Source: Neofusicoccum parvum (taxonomy: Eukaryota > Ascomycota > Dothideomycetes > Botryosphaeriales > Botryosphaeriaceae). Taken from it: a stretch of 64,000 nucleotides of DNA. Under the pieces are notes generated by a model. That model was given only the letters and a program-made list of their open reading frames with translations, had not been told where the DNA came from and searched no databases. The DNA lies in assembly GCA_020912385.1 (NCBI GenBank), contig CP087221.1, positions 682,001 to 746,000 of the forward strand, written 5' to 3'. Positions 1 through 11,110 of the stretch are shown piece by piece (the first letter of the stretch is position 1; each line of letters begins with the position of its first letter). The position numbers and the translations under genes are program-made.

Positions 1-122
1 GTAACTATACTAAGCAAGCCGCTTGCTAAGGGTGCCTCTTATTAAGCGGTCTTGGCAAGCGCTTGCTTGCTAACTTGCTTGACTTGTTAATTTCGGCTTG
101 CTTACTGGGAGCCCTGGTGGCA
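1..122. repeat. AAGC/CTTGC-rich non-coding repeat, left copy
   Basis: The stretch is built from permuted AAGC, GCTTGC and TTGC words and contains the palindrome CAAGCGCTTG (56-65). It ends in GCTTACTGGGAGCCCTGG (100-117). A related element at 8501-8603 holds the same palindrome and an 18-nt end motif matching at 16 of 18 positions in the same orientation. Clusters of short subterminal repeats like this occur at the ends of DNA transposons; I infer a transposon relic, but no transposase lies nearby. The element may extend beyond the left edge of the window. Confidence 0.5.
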
Positions 123-136
123 GTGACTTTGAGAAA

Positions 137-2309
137 TCAAGCCACAGCAATCCGATACCACCCACCCGTCGCCTCCACCTCCATCCTCACACCCCCACCC
201 TCCGTCCTCTCCACACCCCCCTCCACCGCCTCCCCGTCCACACTAACCTCCACCTCCCCCTCCACATCCCCCAGCACCACCACCCCCTCCGTCCCCGCCG
301 GCACCTGCCACTCAACCACCGTCCCATTCGCCCCCCTCACCCACCGCGCCTCAAACCCCCCCAACACAGTCCTAAACCCCGCCCTCGCGCTCTCCAAGTC
401 CCCCCACTGCGGCGCCAACCGCCACGCCCGACCCGCCAACCCGACAACGCCCAGCCCAACCACGCACTCGGTCAGCACGCTCGTGGGGCCAGCCGACCAG
501 CCGTGCGCGTGGCTGACGTAGCTGGCGTCGAACGCGTAGCCCCTACTACTCCTATATCCGAACGAGCCGTTCGTCAGGTAGCCCTCGATGACGGTCGAGC
601 CGGTGCCGTTGGGGTGGTTGGCGTACCAGCCCCAGGCGCGGCGGGCGAGGGCCAGGGCGCGGTCGGCGCGGCCGGCGGCGCAGTGGCCGTGCAGCTCGAG
701 CGACGAGATGAACGGCGAGATGTTGCCCGGCAGCTCCGGCGCCTCGGCGCCGATGGGCGTCCAGTTCTGCGTGAGGCCGGCGCTGATGAGGGCGGTGGTG
801 TCGGGGGTGGCGACGGAGAAGTAGAGGGAGAGGGCGTTGGCGTCTTGGGGGTGGAGGGCGGTGAGGGTGGCGTTGTCGCGGTAGAGGGAGGCGGTGGCGT
901 CCCAGGTGTGGGTGTTGATGGCGGTGCGGAGGGAGGAGGCGCGGGACTGGAAGGTGGTGCTGAGGGTCGAGTTGATGGTGTTGGTGGCCCAGTCGGAGAG
1001 CGTGGCGGCGGTGGTGAGGGTGTGGTAGAGGCTGGAGGGTGTTAGCGAAGGGGGTATGGAAGGAGGGCTGCGAAAACGCACATAATGTTCGCTTCGGTGT
1101 TGTTCCAGCCTTGCTGCCAGCGCGCCCAGTCGCGGGTGCCGGTCACATTGAGGAGACCCGAGTCGTCGACTTTGGCGTAGACGTAGTCCATGGCTTTGAG
1201 ATACCGCTCCCAGACCAGCGCCAGGAAGTCCAGGTCCCCGCTGTAAAGCACGTAGTTGTACGTCCCAATCATCGTCCACATGTGGTACGTATCACTTCCC
1301 TTCTGCAGCAGCGGCGGTCCCGCTTCCGGGATAGCACCATCAGCTTCCTGCTCCCTGGTCAGCAGATGTCCAAATGCCGCGTCTCTGAAATCCGCTTGAA
1401 GTGTTCAGAACATACCTGATAGTCAAATATAACCTCCAAGGCCGCCCTCACGCTCTCCAACTCCCCCGTGCTCACGAACGCCGCCGGCACCGCCACCCCC
1501 ATATCCCCCGGCCACACCGCGCGATCCCTCTTCGCGCCGTCCACGATCACGGTGCTCCCGTTCGCCAGCGACCCGTTGTTGGCCCAACCAGCGCTCAGAG
1601 CCGGCCACGCGCGGCCCGTGTTGACGGGCACGGCGTTCGTCTGCAGCGTGTACGCGCCGGCGTACCAGATGCGGTTGAGCAGCTCGTCGCTGCTGTGGAA
1701 GTACCCGTTGTACGCCCGCAGGTTGGACCACGTCGGCTGGAACGCGATCTCCAGGTCGACGTCCCCGATGTCGATGCTCGCGTCGGTGGAGTTGGCGAGC
1801 AGGAAGAGCGTGAGGTACCTGAAGCCCCCGCGCAGCTTCTCGTCGGGCATGGTGTAGCTGTGGTTGCCGGTGCCGGCGAAGGGCGCGTCGTAGATGGCCA
1901 AGTCGCCGGATTTGAACAGTCCGTTGGACGAGTCGGAGGCCAGGCCGATCCAGTTCTTGGCTTCGCTGAAGGCGAGGCCGAGGACGCCGCTGCCGGAGGC
2001 GGTGTAGCTGAGGTGCACGATGCCGCCGACCTCGAGGCCGAAGTCGAAGACGAAGGCGGAGCCGTTGCCCGTGAGGGTGGCAGGGCCTGGGTAGGAGGAT
2101 ATTTCCGAGGCATTGGCGAGCGAGAGGATGGCTTTGGGTTGGACGGTGCGAGATGAAGGCGCGTAGATGTTGTCATCCCAAGGACCGGGGAAGGCGGCTT
2201 CAGAGGGCCCATCACAGACGGTGTCTCGCCAGCACGTCTGTCCGAGCACGGTGCATGACGTCAGCAAGGAAAGAAATGCGCATGATGCTTTGATTATGCT
2301 AAGCGACAT
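137..2309 (-). CDS. Secreted GH78-like alpha-L-rhamnosidase
   Basis: This is a six-hairpin glycosidase predicted to release L-rhamnose from plant glycosides or pectic side chains outside the cell. Three exons are supported: 2309-1416, 1347-1082 and 1031-137, giving about 684 aa. The introns are GTATGT...CAG (1415-1348) and GTGCGT...CTCCAG (1081-1032, with branch site GCTAAC); both keep the reading phase. The start at 2309 is preferred to the upstream in-frame ATG (2354) because it begins a good signal peptide (MSLSIIKASCAFLSLLTSC). The sequence RDRAVWPGDMG near residue 272 is the conserved acidic loop of the family. The helical toroid follows (KGSDTYHMWTMIGTYNYV), and the C-terminal part is a beta-rich domain. 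Many N-x-S/T sites fit secretion. Family assignment is from remembered motifs; exact substrate is unknown. Confidence 0.85.
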
Positions 2310-2650
2310 GCTGCTAGAAGCTCGTATCATGATTAAAGAGAACCCCCTTGGCAAGTGTAGAGGCCAATGCCAGAAGGAAGTGAAGTGCTTGCAAAATCAA
2401 AAGTGTCGAAAAGCCGTGAGACCGCCCCTCATATCAAGTTTCCGTCCTCAAAATGACAAGCTTTCCTCCAATGCGCCCTGTCCAACTAGCCAGGGGCGAT
2501 GACCCAAACGAGCAAGGGCACGGAAGACGTTGCACCGAGAAACTGATTATTCCGGGCGTTTGTTGGCGGGGGAGTCCATGCGACGTCGATCCCCCGCATT
2601 GCGTGCGTTGCGTGCCGAGATTGCGGAGAAGAACGACAGCACACACAACC
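2310..2650. other. Intergenic spacer
   Basis: The spacer separates the start of the rhamnosidase gene from the 3' end of the next minus-strand gene. It should hold the rhamnosidase promoter. I see no gene or clear motif in it. Confidence 0.5.
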
Positions 2651-3658
2651 TCAGACCAACCTGCCGGCAACGCGCGCAACGGTCGGCTGCTTCTCGCTGC
2701 TGTCTCTGTCCTTGTTCTTGTTGCGGTTGTCGAGCCAATCGCGGACTCTCTGGGCCTCAGAACGCGACTTGACGGGCTGCGAGATAACATCGAGCACCCA
2801 GATGCAGAAGAAGAACTGGAAGATGGCGAACACGGCCGACAGGAGCGTCGCCCAACGAGCATACTTAGTAAGCATACAGCGTTCCTGGATCAACATGATA
2901 GAGCTCGTGGGGCCCTGTTCCTCCCGAGTCCACAGCAGCAGGAGCTGGCAGATGTAGTGCTCGATGTTGAACGAGCCAATTCGGGCATCTCCGCGTAGGA
3001 CTTTGGCCGGGTCGAAGTTGTCTGAAGTGCCGTTGGCGATGAAGACGCTGAGGCAGGCGGCCATGGAGAAGAACTACGAGGCGTATCAACTTGGCGTGTG
3101 GGCGGGGACGGAATTGAGACTCACCAGGCACACCAGCAGGCAGCCACTGATGATGACACGAGGGTGGAGGAAGACCATCTTGGATGCCGCCTACCAAGGA
3201 AATCAGCTTGCTGTCCGCAGGGAACATGGAGGACAGACTTACGTTGCGCACTTCGGCCGGGCGCGAGAGCGGATTCTCGTTGTCGACCTTCTGCGTCTCG
3301 TCAGTGCAGAGGATCGCTGGGGAGGCTGGCCCGGGCTTACCAGAGCTTGCGGATTGCGGATCTTCCGCTGCAGACGGGACCAACCGGTGAAGCAAATGGT
3401 AATGAGCAGGATGACGAACATGAGGATGCCAACGACGCCGGAGGCGCAGGCGAGTTCGATGGACCAGAGGTGGAGGGTGAAGTGCGAGTCGCGGACCTTG
3501 CGCTCCTGGGTGTAGTGGCCAGCGACGAAGGTGTCTTCGCCAATGTGCAGACGAACGAAGGTCCGGGCCGGGGCGTTCAGACCCACGACGATGATGGAGA
3601 TGAGGAACTGGGCGGCGCACAGCCAGAGCATGATCTTGGGCTTGTTTTCCTCCCTCAT
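2651..3658 (-). CDS. Four-TM membrane protein, unknown function
   Basis: Four exons join in phase: 3658-3341, 3290-3243, 3190-3125 and 3073-2651, giving about 284 aa. The donors are GTAAGC, GTAAGT and GTGAGT; the acceptor of the first intron could be shifted six bases. Hydrophobic segments are visible at about residues 10-27 (LWLCAAQFLISIIVVGL), 69-93 (ELACASGVVGILMFVILLI), 133-155 (spanning the exon 3/4 junction) and 220-240 (FAIFQFFFCIWVLDVIS). The tail is charged and rich in Lys, Arg and Asp. The topology resembles MARVEL-like or tetraspan proteins, but I see no diagnostic motif, so no function is assigned. The gene is divergent from the F-box/ankyrin gene at 4013. Confidence 0.7.
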
Positions 3659-4012
3659 GGTGGCGGATCGAGCTCGACTTGGGTGGATACCGGTGCCGGT
3701 GGGGTGCGATTGCGTGCAGTTGGCGCGCGAGTGTGTGCGGCGAGGCGCAGAGGCCTAGAAGAGGCGCGTGTTCCGGGGGCCTGCGCAGGCGACGCGTTGG
3801 CACGAGGCAGGAAGACGCCGTGCGGCGGAGGGAAATGGAGGCAGGAGCGCCCGCGCCCGCGCCCGCGTTTGCAGCACACCAACGCCCGTGTTTGCAGCAC
3901 ACCGCCTCATCGCTTTGCGCACTGATTTATACCACCTGGCGAACTCTTCTCCGCGGCCATGTTCGACACGCCTGCTGGAACCTCACTGTGAACATCCTCG
4001 AAAAGAATTGCG
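3659..4012. other. Divergent intergenic promoter region
   Basis: The region lies between two divergent genes and should carry both promoters. It is GC-rich with a CGCCCG tract and contains the small tandem duplication listed separately. No gene is seen. Confidence 0.5.
3861..3903. repeat. Two-copy 20-bp direct repeat, 23-bp period
   Basis: GCCCGCGTTTGCAGCACACC at 3861-3880 recurs at 3884-3903 with one change (CGCG to CGTG). It sits in the divergent promoter between the four-TM gene and the F-box/ankyrin gene. It could be a pair of binding sites or a replication-slippage product. Confidence 0.6.
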
Positions 4013-5965
4013 ATGCCGGCCGTCCTGCAGAAACGCCCAGCTGGTGCACCCTTGCCTTGCCCCCGTCCGAAGCGTCTGGAAATCGGTACCACCAACCCGC
4101 ATGGCCATTCGCCCACCCGCCTGACAGACCTTCCTCCGGAGATGTTCCAGGAGATCATGGCATTTTTGGTTCAAGGGGACCGCGACTTCTCCTACCTGGG
4201 CAATGCCCGCTTGGTATCTCGTGCGCCCACTTCTTTGCCATCAGCTTGATGTAGAGGCTGACACTTCCTAGGTTTGTTCAACCAAGAGATCCTTGCCGAG
4301 ATCTTCTGGGGCGGTGTCGTCCGTCGATACTTCTCCCGCTGGCCGTTAGCTCTCCCGCAGGAATGGCGCGCCCGCCTCCTGCGTGACCTGATAATGACCA
4401 AGCGGCATTCTGTCAAGAACGGATTCTTGCTACACGTTCGAGATGTAGTCAATACCGTCCTGCACTACAAACGCGACTGCTCGGATCAGGCGGTGATGAA
4501 CTTTTCCACCGCGGCGTGCTCCCTTGTGGTGACATATTTGTCCGAAGCAGTGGTGGCGAAGGCATTGCCCAAATATTTCTTCTGCTCCGCGTCTGATCGG
4601 CTCCTACCACCAACCGCTACCTTTATAGCCTGCGCCTGCGTCGCTTCTTGGCTCGGAGACTACCGCATGTATCGCTATTTCCAGAGCAGGGAAGACTTCC
4701 CGTTCGACCGCATCGCTTTGTTCTTCGGCCCTCCCACATGGGCTGCAGCATACCAGGGCAATGTGGACTTCTTGAAACGCTTGCGGGATGACGGCGTGAA
4801 ATTCCACTCCTACAACAAAGACAGCATGTCTCTTGCTGTGGTACCCCAGTCTGCACTGATGGTGGCAAGTTGTCGTCCCAGCAAGGCTCATCGAGACGCT
4901 ACCGCTGTTATCCTTGACGCTATGCTAACGAGTCGTGGTTGGGCTACGCCTATGGAGCTGAGGATTTGTGCTGCGCATGCCATGGCCCTCAAGGATCACA
5001 CTATCTTTCAAATAATGACCTGTAGGGATGTATACGTCGATGTCCGGGACATGGTCGAAGCGGCATTTGTCCACGAATGCGAATTGTCCTTCCATTACGG
5101 CGAACCGTCGGAACTCATCAAGTTTCTTCTATCACACGGCGTAGACCCGAACATGAAGGCAAAATTTCAGCCCGCTCAACAGAACCGCCACGCTTTTGAG
5201 CAGAACATGTTGAATCCGCTCCAGATTGCTATCAGAAATAAGGACAGCTCTCTCGTCGCCCTGCTACTCCAATTCGGCGCCGACCCCAACTTCGCTGGCA
5301 TGATGGCCCATCAAGCTCCGCTCTACATGGCTCTGCAACACCAACAGCCTCTCATCGTGAAATCCCTCCTTAGCCACGGCGCCCGCAAGTACGGCCCCTC
5401 CACCTACACGGATGAGACTTACAACCTACTCCTGGTGCCTCTAGTCCAGTCCCAAATCGAAATCTTCCGAGACGCCCTCTCACTCTTCCACATCAAAACC
5501 AGCGCAAAGGATCGCCGCGTCGCCTACAGCACCCTCAACCACGCCGTCAAAATGGGCCGCAACGACCTCATCCTCGCCCTCATCGACGCCGGCTGCACCA
5601 TCCACGGCATCTGGGACCCCCCTCTGAAGAACTCCCCCTCACCACCAGCTCCCTCAAAACCAGCCCCCGCCCGCAGCGCCCGCGTCACCAGGAGCGCCAC
5701 CAAACCCGTCCCAACCCCGCTCCCGAAGTACCATCGCTGCCTAACGAGCCCGGCCATGCAAATTGCGCTCCAGAACGGCTGCTGGAACACCGTCAAGATG
5801 CTGCTCGGGCTGGGCGCCGTGTGGAACTACCCGTACGACTACGTGCTGCGCCGCGCGGACGAGTCGCCGGAAGATGTGGACAAGAGGCTAAAGGAGCTGC
5901 GGAATGAGCTGGCTTCGCGTGATGAGGAGATTGAGAGGGCGAGCGTGCGGGTGGAGGAGGTGTAG
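4013..5965 (+). CDS. F-box and ankyrin-repeat protein
   Basis: Two exons, 4013-4220 and 4272-5965, encode about 633 aa. The 51-nt intron runs GTGCGC...CCTAG with a GCTGAC branch site and joins NARLVSR to LFNQEILAEIF in phase. An F-box-like segment (LTDLPPEMFQEIMAFL) lies at about residues 37-52. Ankyrin-type repeats follow in the middle and C-terminal half, for example SELIKFLLSHGVDPN, NPLQIAIRNKDSSLVALLL and PLYMALQHQQPLIVKSLLS. A Pro/Ala/Arg-rich linker precedes the last repeat (CWNTVKMLLGLGAVW). F-box/ankyrin proteins are usually substrate receptors of SCF ubiquitin ligases; that role and any substrate here are inference. The gene converges with the F-box gene ending at 6657. Confidence 0.85.
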
Positions 5966-6656
5966 GGGACGGAGGCGGGGGAAGGTTTGTAGGGCGGGAA
6001 TCCCTTAGATGCGGTTGGGTAGGAGCGTGTGTCGTTGAGATGGAGGTTTTTGAGTGTTGAGTTGACTGGGATCTGGCGGTGCTTGGGGCTTGTAAGGCTT
6101 GTGAAGATGACTTCATATCTACGTTTTGTTTTCGTTGCTCTTCAGAGATGCGTTTGGGATTGGAGAGGATCATGGAGCTTCTACACTGATATGGGAAATT
6201 GGGAAATTGGAAAAATGGGGGAAATTTACTTTGCTTGCATGTAATGAGAAGGAAATGACACTTCAGCAAGGTAGAAAAACCAAAATGAAACAGCTTTGGA
6301 TTGACGGATTCTTGATAGAGCAAGATGCAGATGCATTTCCCGATACAAGTCACCGGATTATTTATGAGAAGGTTTGACGGCATGTGGGTACCGCAAGAGG
6401 GTGGGTATGTGGGCGGAGATATATGAACGTGGAATTGGATCGATCTTCACGTATGTAAGCAGACAGCATGGATCTTGATAGATTTTTGAGAGTAATTATT
6501 GAGCCAGGAAGTTCTAGAGTGTTGATGCTACTTGGGAGTCCATGCCATGATGTGCATCATGAAGCGATGGGAGATGCAGAATCCGCCCGTATAGAGGATT
6601 TCTCCAAAATGTATGACAAATGTATCCGTGCGACTACTTCAACTGCCCCTCTACAT
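5966..6656. other. Convergent 3' intergenic region
   Basis: The 3' flanks of two convergent F-box-type genes meet here. A purine-rich tract of GGGAAATT-like units lies around 6192-6226. No ORF here is convincing. Confidence 0.5.
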
Positions 6657-8274
6657 CTATCTATCTGGCTTGATCCTATCCAGCAGTTCCTCGAAAGCCC
6701 TCTCATCCTCCCTATCCTGCTGCTTTATGTGCGTCAGGAATCCGACCACCTTCTTTCCCTCCTCCGTATCGAGACAAACATCGGCGTAGGGACCATCGTT
6801 GACGTAGTCGCGGATCTCCTCGGCTACTGCCTCCCCCGCCTCATCAAACAAATTTTGATAGTGGAACCATCCATTTCCACTATCCATTTCGAACATTTGG
6901 TACCTATCGGGACAGAGGCACTGCTCCATATCCTCGTACGCCAACGCATTGAAGTTTGTGTTGACTTCCTCCCCATACAATGCCATGCGCTTGTTCATCT
7001 TATCCCAACGCGGTGACTTTCCGATGCGGAAGCAGGTGAGGTGATCCATGTTCTCGCGCACGTGGTGAAAGATGTGAGACCATGTCATCACATCAGCGTA
7101 GAACTGTCCCTCGAATTGGTCGCCATTTCCGATGTCGGGGTATCCTTCATCGTCCAGATGGCAGGTAAGGTAAGCGTAGTAGACAACGACACAGTTGTCG
7201 AGGTAGAGGCTCTTGAGCGTGGAGGCATGGGTGGAGAGGAATTCCAGCTGGTGGATGTGCGAGAAGCAGTAGTTTCCCAGGGCGAGGGTTTGAAGGGCCG
7301 GTAAATGCACACCGCGGAAATCGAGCCTGGGCCAGTACCCGAAAGGGAGGTCCTGGTAAAGAACTAAGGTCGTGAGGTTGTTCGAGGCGGGAGACAGCCA
7401 AAGAGGGTAGAGCTCGCACATGAAACTCTGCATTTCTTCCATCTCAGGACTGTTATTGGGCGTTGTATCGTCGTCGGTGACAATGTAGAGGCGCAGGGCG
7501 CTGATCTTGCGAAGAACGCACTTAACCTGCTGGGACTGCATGAAGATCTCATCATTGATGTTATGAATGTTGTGGATGCAGATCTCCTTGAGTTGAGAAG
7601 ATGTAGCAGATTGGGCGAGAGTGTCAAAGAGCTGCTGCAGGACGGGCTGACGGTAGGTCTTATCCTGCGGCCACTTGGAAAATATACGTCTCTCGCCAAA
7701 ACACAGGTGAGGAGAGAAGCCGAGGGTGACACTGGTCAGATTAGGAATGCGATTGAGATCCCCAATTGCGGCCCGAAGATTAGTAGAAGGTTTCGTCGGG
7801 TCTTGGGTATGCTCTTTCTACTCAGCTGTAAGTAATATGGAGTCAAATGTGGCAATAGCAATGGATTTCTCAAAGAAGTGCCCATGTATGGATGGAGCTG
7901 AAGCATTCATCCATCCGGATAGACAAGTCTACTTTTGTGACCGACAAAGTCATCCAGAAGAATACTTCAACTCCTTGCAGCCCTGAAGCAAAGCCGTGGC
8001 AGACAGATGGCTTGATACATACCTCGTCTTTCTCAAGGGTGTAGAGCTCCACATAGCGGATGTGCTTCTTGTAATCCGGGTGGCCGACGACCTTGTTGTA
8101 CCTCTCGATGCTCTCGTCCGTGGGGTAAAGGCGAACGAAAGTGAAGAGGGCGCGCGTAGCGGGAGCAAGGAGCATCCCACACGAGAGTCGAAGAGTGCAG
8201 AGGTCGTCTCTGGCCAAAAAGCCAGCGACGTTGGACAGTAGCTCCTGCGGAAGCGCAAGCAGACAGGGCGCCAT
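6657..8274 (-). CDS. F-box protein
   Basis: Exon 1 (8274-8023) encodes 84 aa beginning with an F-box-like segment, LLALPQELLSNVAGFLARDD. Exon 2 (7817-6657) encodes about 386 aa, including leucine-rich, LRR-like stretches (LTTLVLYQDLPFG, LPALQTLALGNYCF, LKSLYLDNCVVV). The 205-nt intron (8022-7818) has donor GTATGT and acceptor GAGTAG, and both exons join in phase 0. The intron is long for this window, so an extra small exon inside it cannot be excluded. The product is about 470 aa. The architecture (F-box plus irregular LRR-like region) fits the expanded fungal F-box families that recruit substrates to SCF ubiquitin ligases. A TATA-like element lies about 54 bp upstream of the start. Confidence 0.75.
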
Positions 8275-8327
8275 GGTTGTCGAGGTGGGTTATGTTGTTC
8301 GGAGAAAGTCACGAAGGTAGCTGTCAC

Positions 8328-8335
8328 TTTATATA
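8328..8335 (-). promoter_or_regulatory. TATA-like element of the F-box gene
   Basis: TATATAAA reads on the minus strand about 54 bp upstream of the ATG at 8274, a normal position for a fungal TATA box. Confidence 0.45.
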
Positions 8336-8500
8336 AGCACATATGTGCACGCGAGCGCGCTAATGCAGGTACCTGGCGCCGCTTCACGTGATTGTCGTTA
8401 CGTTCGGAAGGAACCAACAGTGACTTCGCTTTACATGATGATCACCAGAAGGAGCTAAGATTAACACTGTGCGGCTGAAGGACTATTAATAGTCGTAACG

Positions 8501-8603
8501 CTGCTTAGCAAGCGCTTGAAGGTTAAAAAGCTTGCTTGATTGACGCTTGGTTGCTAAGGTACCAAGCAAGCAGTGCTTATTGGGATCCCTGGCCGTAGCC
8601 AAG
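8501..8603. repeat. AAGC/CTTGC-rich non-coding repeat, right copy
   Basis: This is the partner of the element at 1-122. It contains CAAGCGCTTG (8509-8518), several AAGCAAG and CTTGCTTG words, and GCTTATTGGGATCCCTGG (8575-8592). The shared end motif is in the same orientation in both copies, so the pair are direct and not inverted. The rest of 8275-8700 is promoter and spacer sequence with no gene seen. Confidence 0.5.
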
Positions 8604-8700
8604 CGTGCATTTTGATGTAGGAAAACCGTATTCTTCAACTCCGCGAACCATCCGTACAAAACCGCGACAACTCCCGAGTAACAAATCCCACTCTCAAGCC

Positions 8701-9486
8701 CTAAGCATCACCCATATCCGCATCCCCCGACGCCTCCCCACCATCCATCCCATCAGACTCCCCAACCACCGCCGGAACACACACCCACTCCTCCCACTCC
8801 TCCCCCTCCTCCCCCTCCATCTCCACCTCCCCACCCCCACCGCCCACCGACCAAACCAACCGGCCCGACAACGTCCCACCCGGCATCCCAACCGCCCTCC
8901 TCGCAAGCCCGTCCTTCCAGGAAGCAGCCCTGCCAACCGACCTCTTCGCCACGCCCGCGCCGCCCCGACCGCGCCGCCTCGCCGCCTCGAGCGCGGCCCT
9001 CTCCCGCCGCAGCCACGCTGCGGGCGCGGCCCGGCACTGCGCGATCCGCTTCTCGAGCATCCTCTGGTCCATCGTCGCCCACAGCCTCCTCAGGTTCGAC
9101 AGGCGCTCCGCGTGGGCGTCGGACTCCGGCAGCGCCGCGCCCGGCGTCCAGGCGTCTCCGTTGCCGTCGTGCTCGGGGGTTCGTGGGCGCGTTGGTGGGG
9201 TGGCGGGCGCGGGCGCGGGCGCGGGCGTCGGGGCGGGAGGCGCGAGGTCGAGGGTTTCGAGCTGGTGCGCGACGGACGATATGGTGGGGTCGGCGGCTGG
9301 TGTTGCTGCTGCGGCTGGGCTGGGGGAGGGGCCGGCGGCGGGGGTGTCGTCGGGTTTGCTTTGCATCTGCGCTTCTGCGTTCTGGTCGTTCGCCGTGGGG
9401 AGGTCGTACTGGAGATCCGCCATGGCCAGGATCTCGGATAATGCGCCGAGCCCATAGACAGGGGGTCTGTAGGCTTGACCAGACAT
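8701..9486 (-). CDS. Hypothetical Ala/Pro/Gly-rich protein
   Basis: A single open frame of about 261 aa from the ATG at 9486 (MSGQAYRPPVYGLGALSEIL); an upstream in-frame ATG at 9558 is less likely. The N-terminal 40 residues look ordered. They are followed by an Ala/Pro low-complexity linker (about 50-120), a basic helical stretch (WLRRERAALEAARRRGRG) and a Glu/Gly-rich acidic tail. I do not recognise a family. The frame stays open through strongly GC-biased sequence, where chance ORFs are common. The coherent N-terminus and the acidic/basic segmentation favour a real, possibly nuclear, lineage-specific protein. Confidence 0.45.
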   Translation of the reverse strand: MSGQAYRPPVYGLGALSEILAMADLQYDLPTANDQNAEAQMQSKPDDTPAAGPSPSPAAAATPAADPTISSVAHQLETLDLAPPAPTPAPAPAPATPPTRPRTPEHDGNGDAWTPGAALPESDAHAERLSNLRRLWATMDQRMLEKRIAQCRAAPAAWLRRERAALEAARRRGRGGAGVAKRSVGRAASWKDGLARRAVGMPGGTLSGRLVWSVGGGGGEVEMEGEEGEEWEEWVCVPAVVGESDGMDGGEASGDADMGDA

Positions 9487-11110
9487 GCGGAGTAGTGGTG
9501 CAAGTTGCAGAATTTTTGTGGTGAGTAGCTGCCGTGGCGGGGCGTGGGTGGATTTCAAGGTATTCTGCAGCTCAGCACAAAGTGTGAAGCGAGGAGGCCG
9601 CGAATTTTAAACACCTAAGATCGTAGTCTATACCTGGCTCTTGGAAAATTTTGGAACTCGCGTCTGTGGTACTGGATCCTGGCGTACCAGGTAATGGCCG
9701 CAAGGAAGATGTCACAGAGCCACTCGAACCGCATCCCACAAGCATAGTAGGGTATTCCATTGAGATTTCCTTCAAACTCAGACGTTTTAATGTCTATTTT
9801 GTCACCGTTTCCACATTCACCGCTTTGATAGGCTTCTCAGCCAAACGCATTGTGCATTGTTGAGGCTCTTGGTGGCCACGTGGTAAGTTCGTGACTCATA
9901 CTTTGAGGTTTTGGTATCCTGGGTCGTGTGATGTCACCTGGTACTTTGTACTTAGTACTTGGAGCCTTTCGTGGCTGTCCATATCGGCTCACTACGTATG
10001 CAGATGTTACGGGGGCAGGCGGTACCGCCGGAATAGTGGGAGGACGCAGTGGGAGGCCGCGCTGGAAGGCCTGAATAGTAGGATGGTAGATGACGCTGTA
10101 ACTGAGAATGCGCTATGTCGCGGTGCCGCTCATGTAGCCCCGATGATCAGGCAGGCGGCGAGGGCAGGCGCGCTCGTGTGGGCGATGTCTCACGAGAAAT
10201 AGGCGTAATCTAGCGTAGATAAGCAACTATGATGAGTCTTTCTGGCAAGAATGGCAGCGTTAGGGAATTTGTGGCGTTTCTGATACCCGGAATCATACCG
10301 ATGCGGCCATTCCTGGAACTGTACTTGGTGCCGAAGCATCGGTGACTCCGTGCCCTTTTCTTCTTCTTTTTTTCTTGCTCTCTTTTTTTTTGAGCAATTT
10401 GTGCGGCAAAATCCAAGTCCAAGGGCAGGAATTGCTAACTCTCAAATGAATACCTCACAAAGGAGTGAGCAGCACTGCACGGGACAAAGTTCTAGGGTTT
10501 CCGGTCTATTTGCAGACAGAACTGGCTGCCTATTCGTATCACTGAATTGGTGCGTGAGATGCGGCGGGCCGCACGTAACGTGTTCAACGGCATTGCCCTG
10601 TTTCCCTCGCTGTGAGCTGCTTCAGATCTCAGAGGCAGTCGTTTGAACACAGAAGGGAGGTGTTGGATGGGAATGGAGGAGAGGTTGAAACGGAGTGGGG
10701 CGAGTCATGGGCGCAGCCTGAAACGGGCGTTTCTTCTCCGCCGCACGCTGCAGATCGTCCTCCACCTCAACACCATCGCCCTGCTCGCTTCACCCGCACA
10801 TCTCACTTGCCACCGCCGCGATTATGCCATCGGATTCTGCAGCGCGAGATCAACGGTGCTGCCACTCCTCCACAGGCCCCGCCCGCCAGCTGCAGCGCAC
10901 CAGTTTCTCCGGCATTTGATGAAATCTGGAGAGCGGATGATGATCTGCTCCGCGGCGCCCTTCCGGCCCGCACGTATATGACCTGCCTGGTCGCCTTCTG
11001 AAACACGACAGGAGCGACATGGCAAACATATGTACATGGCCCATCCCGTGCACTCTACCCCTCTGTCGGTCGCTTCTTCCACTTCTCTCGCCTCCGTTTC
11101 CGCCGCCGCC
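9487..11110. other. Intergenic region, no gene recognised
   Basis: About 1.6 kb upstream of the PL1 gene. It contains a run of TACTT words (9941-9960) and a T-rich pyrimidine tract (about 10347-10391). The short ORFs on both strands show no recognisable domain or splice-consistent structure. The proximal part should hold the PL1 promoter. Confidence 0.5.

Noticed and set aside
98..1045. Long plus-strand ORF opposite the rhamnosidase
   Set aside because: It is the antisense shadow of the GC-biased third exon, with Arg/Gly/His-rich low-complexity translation.
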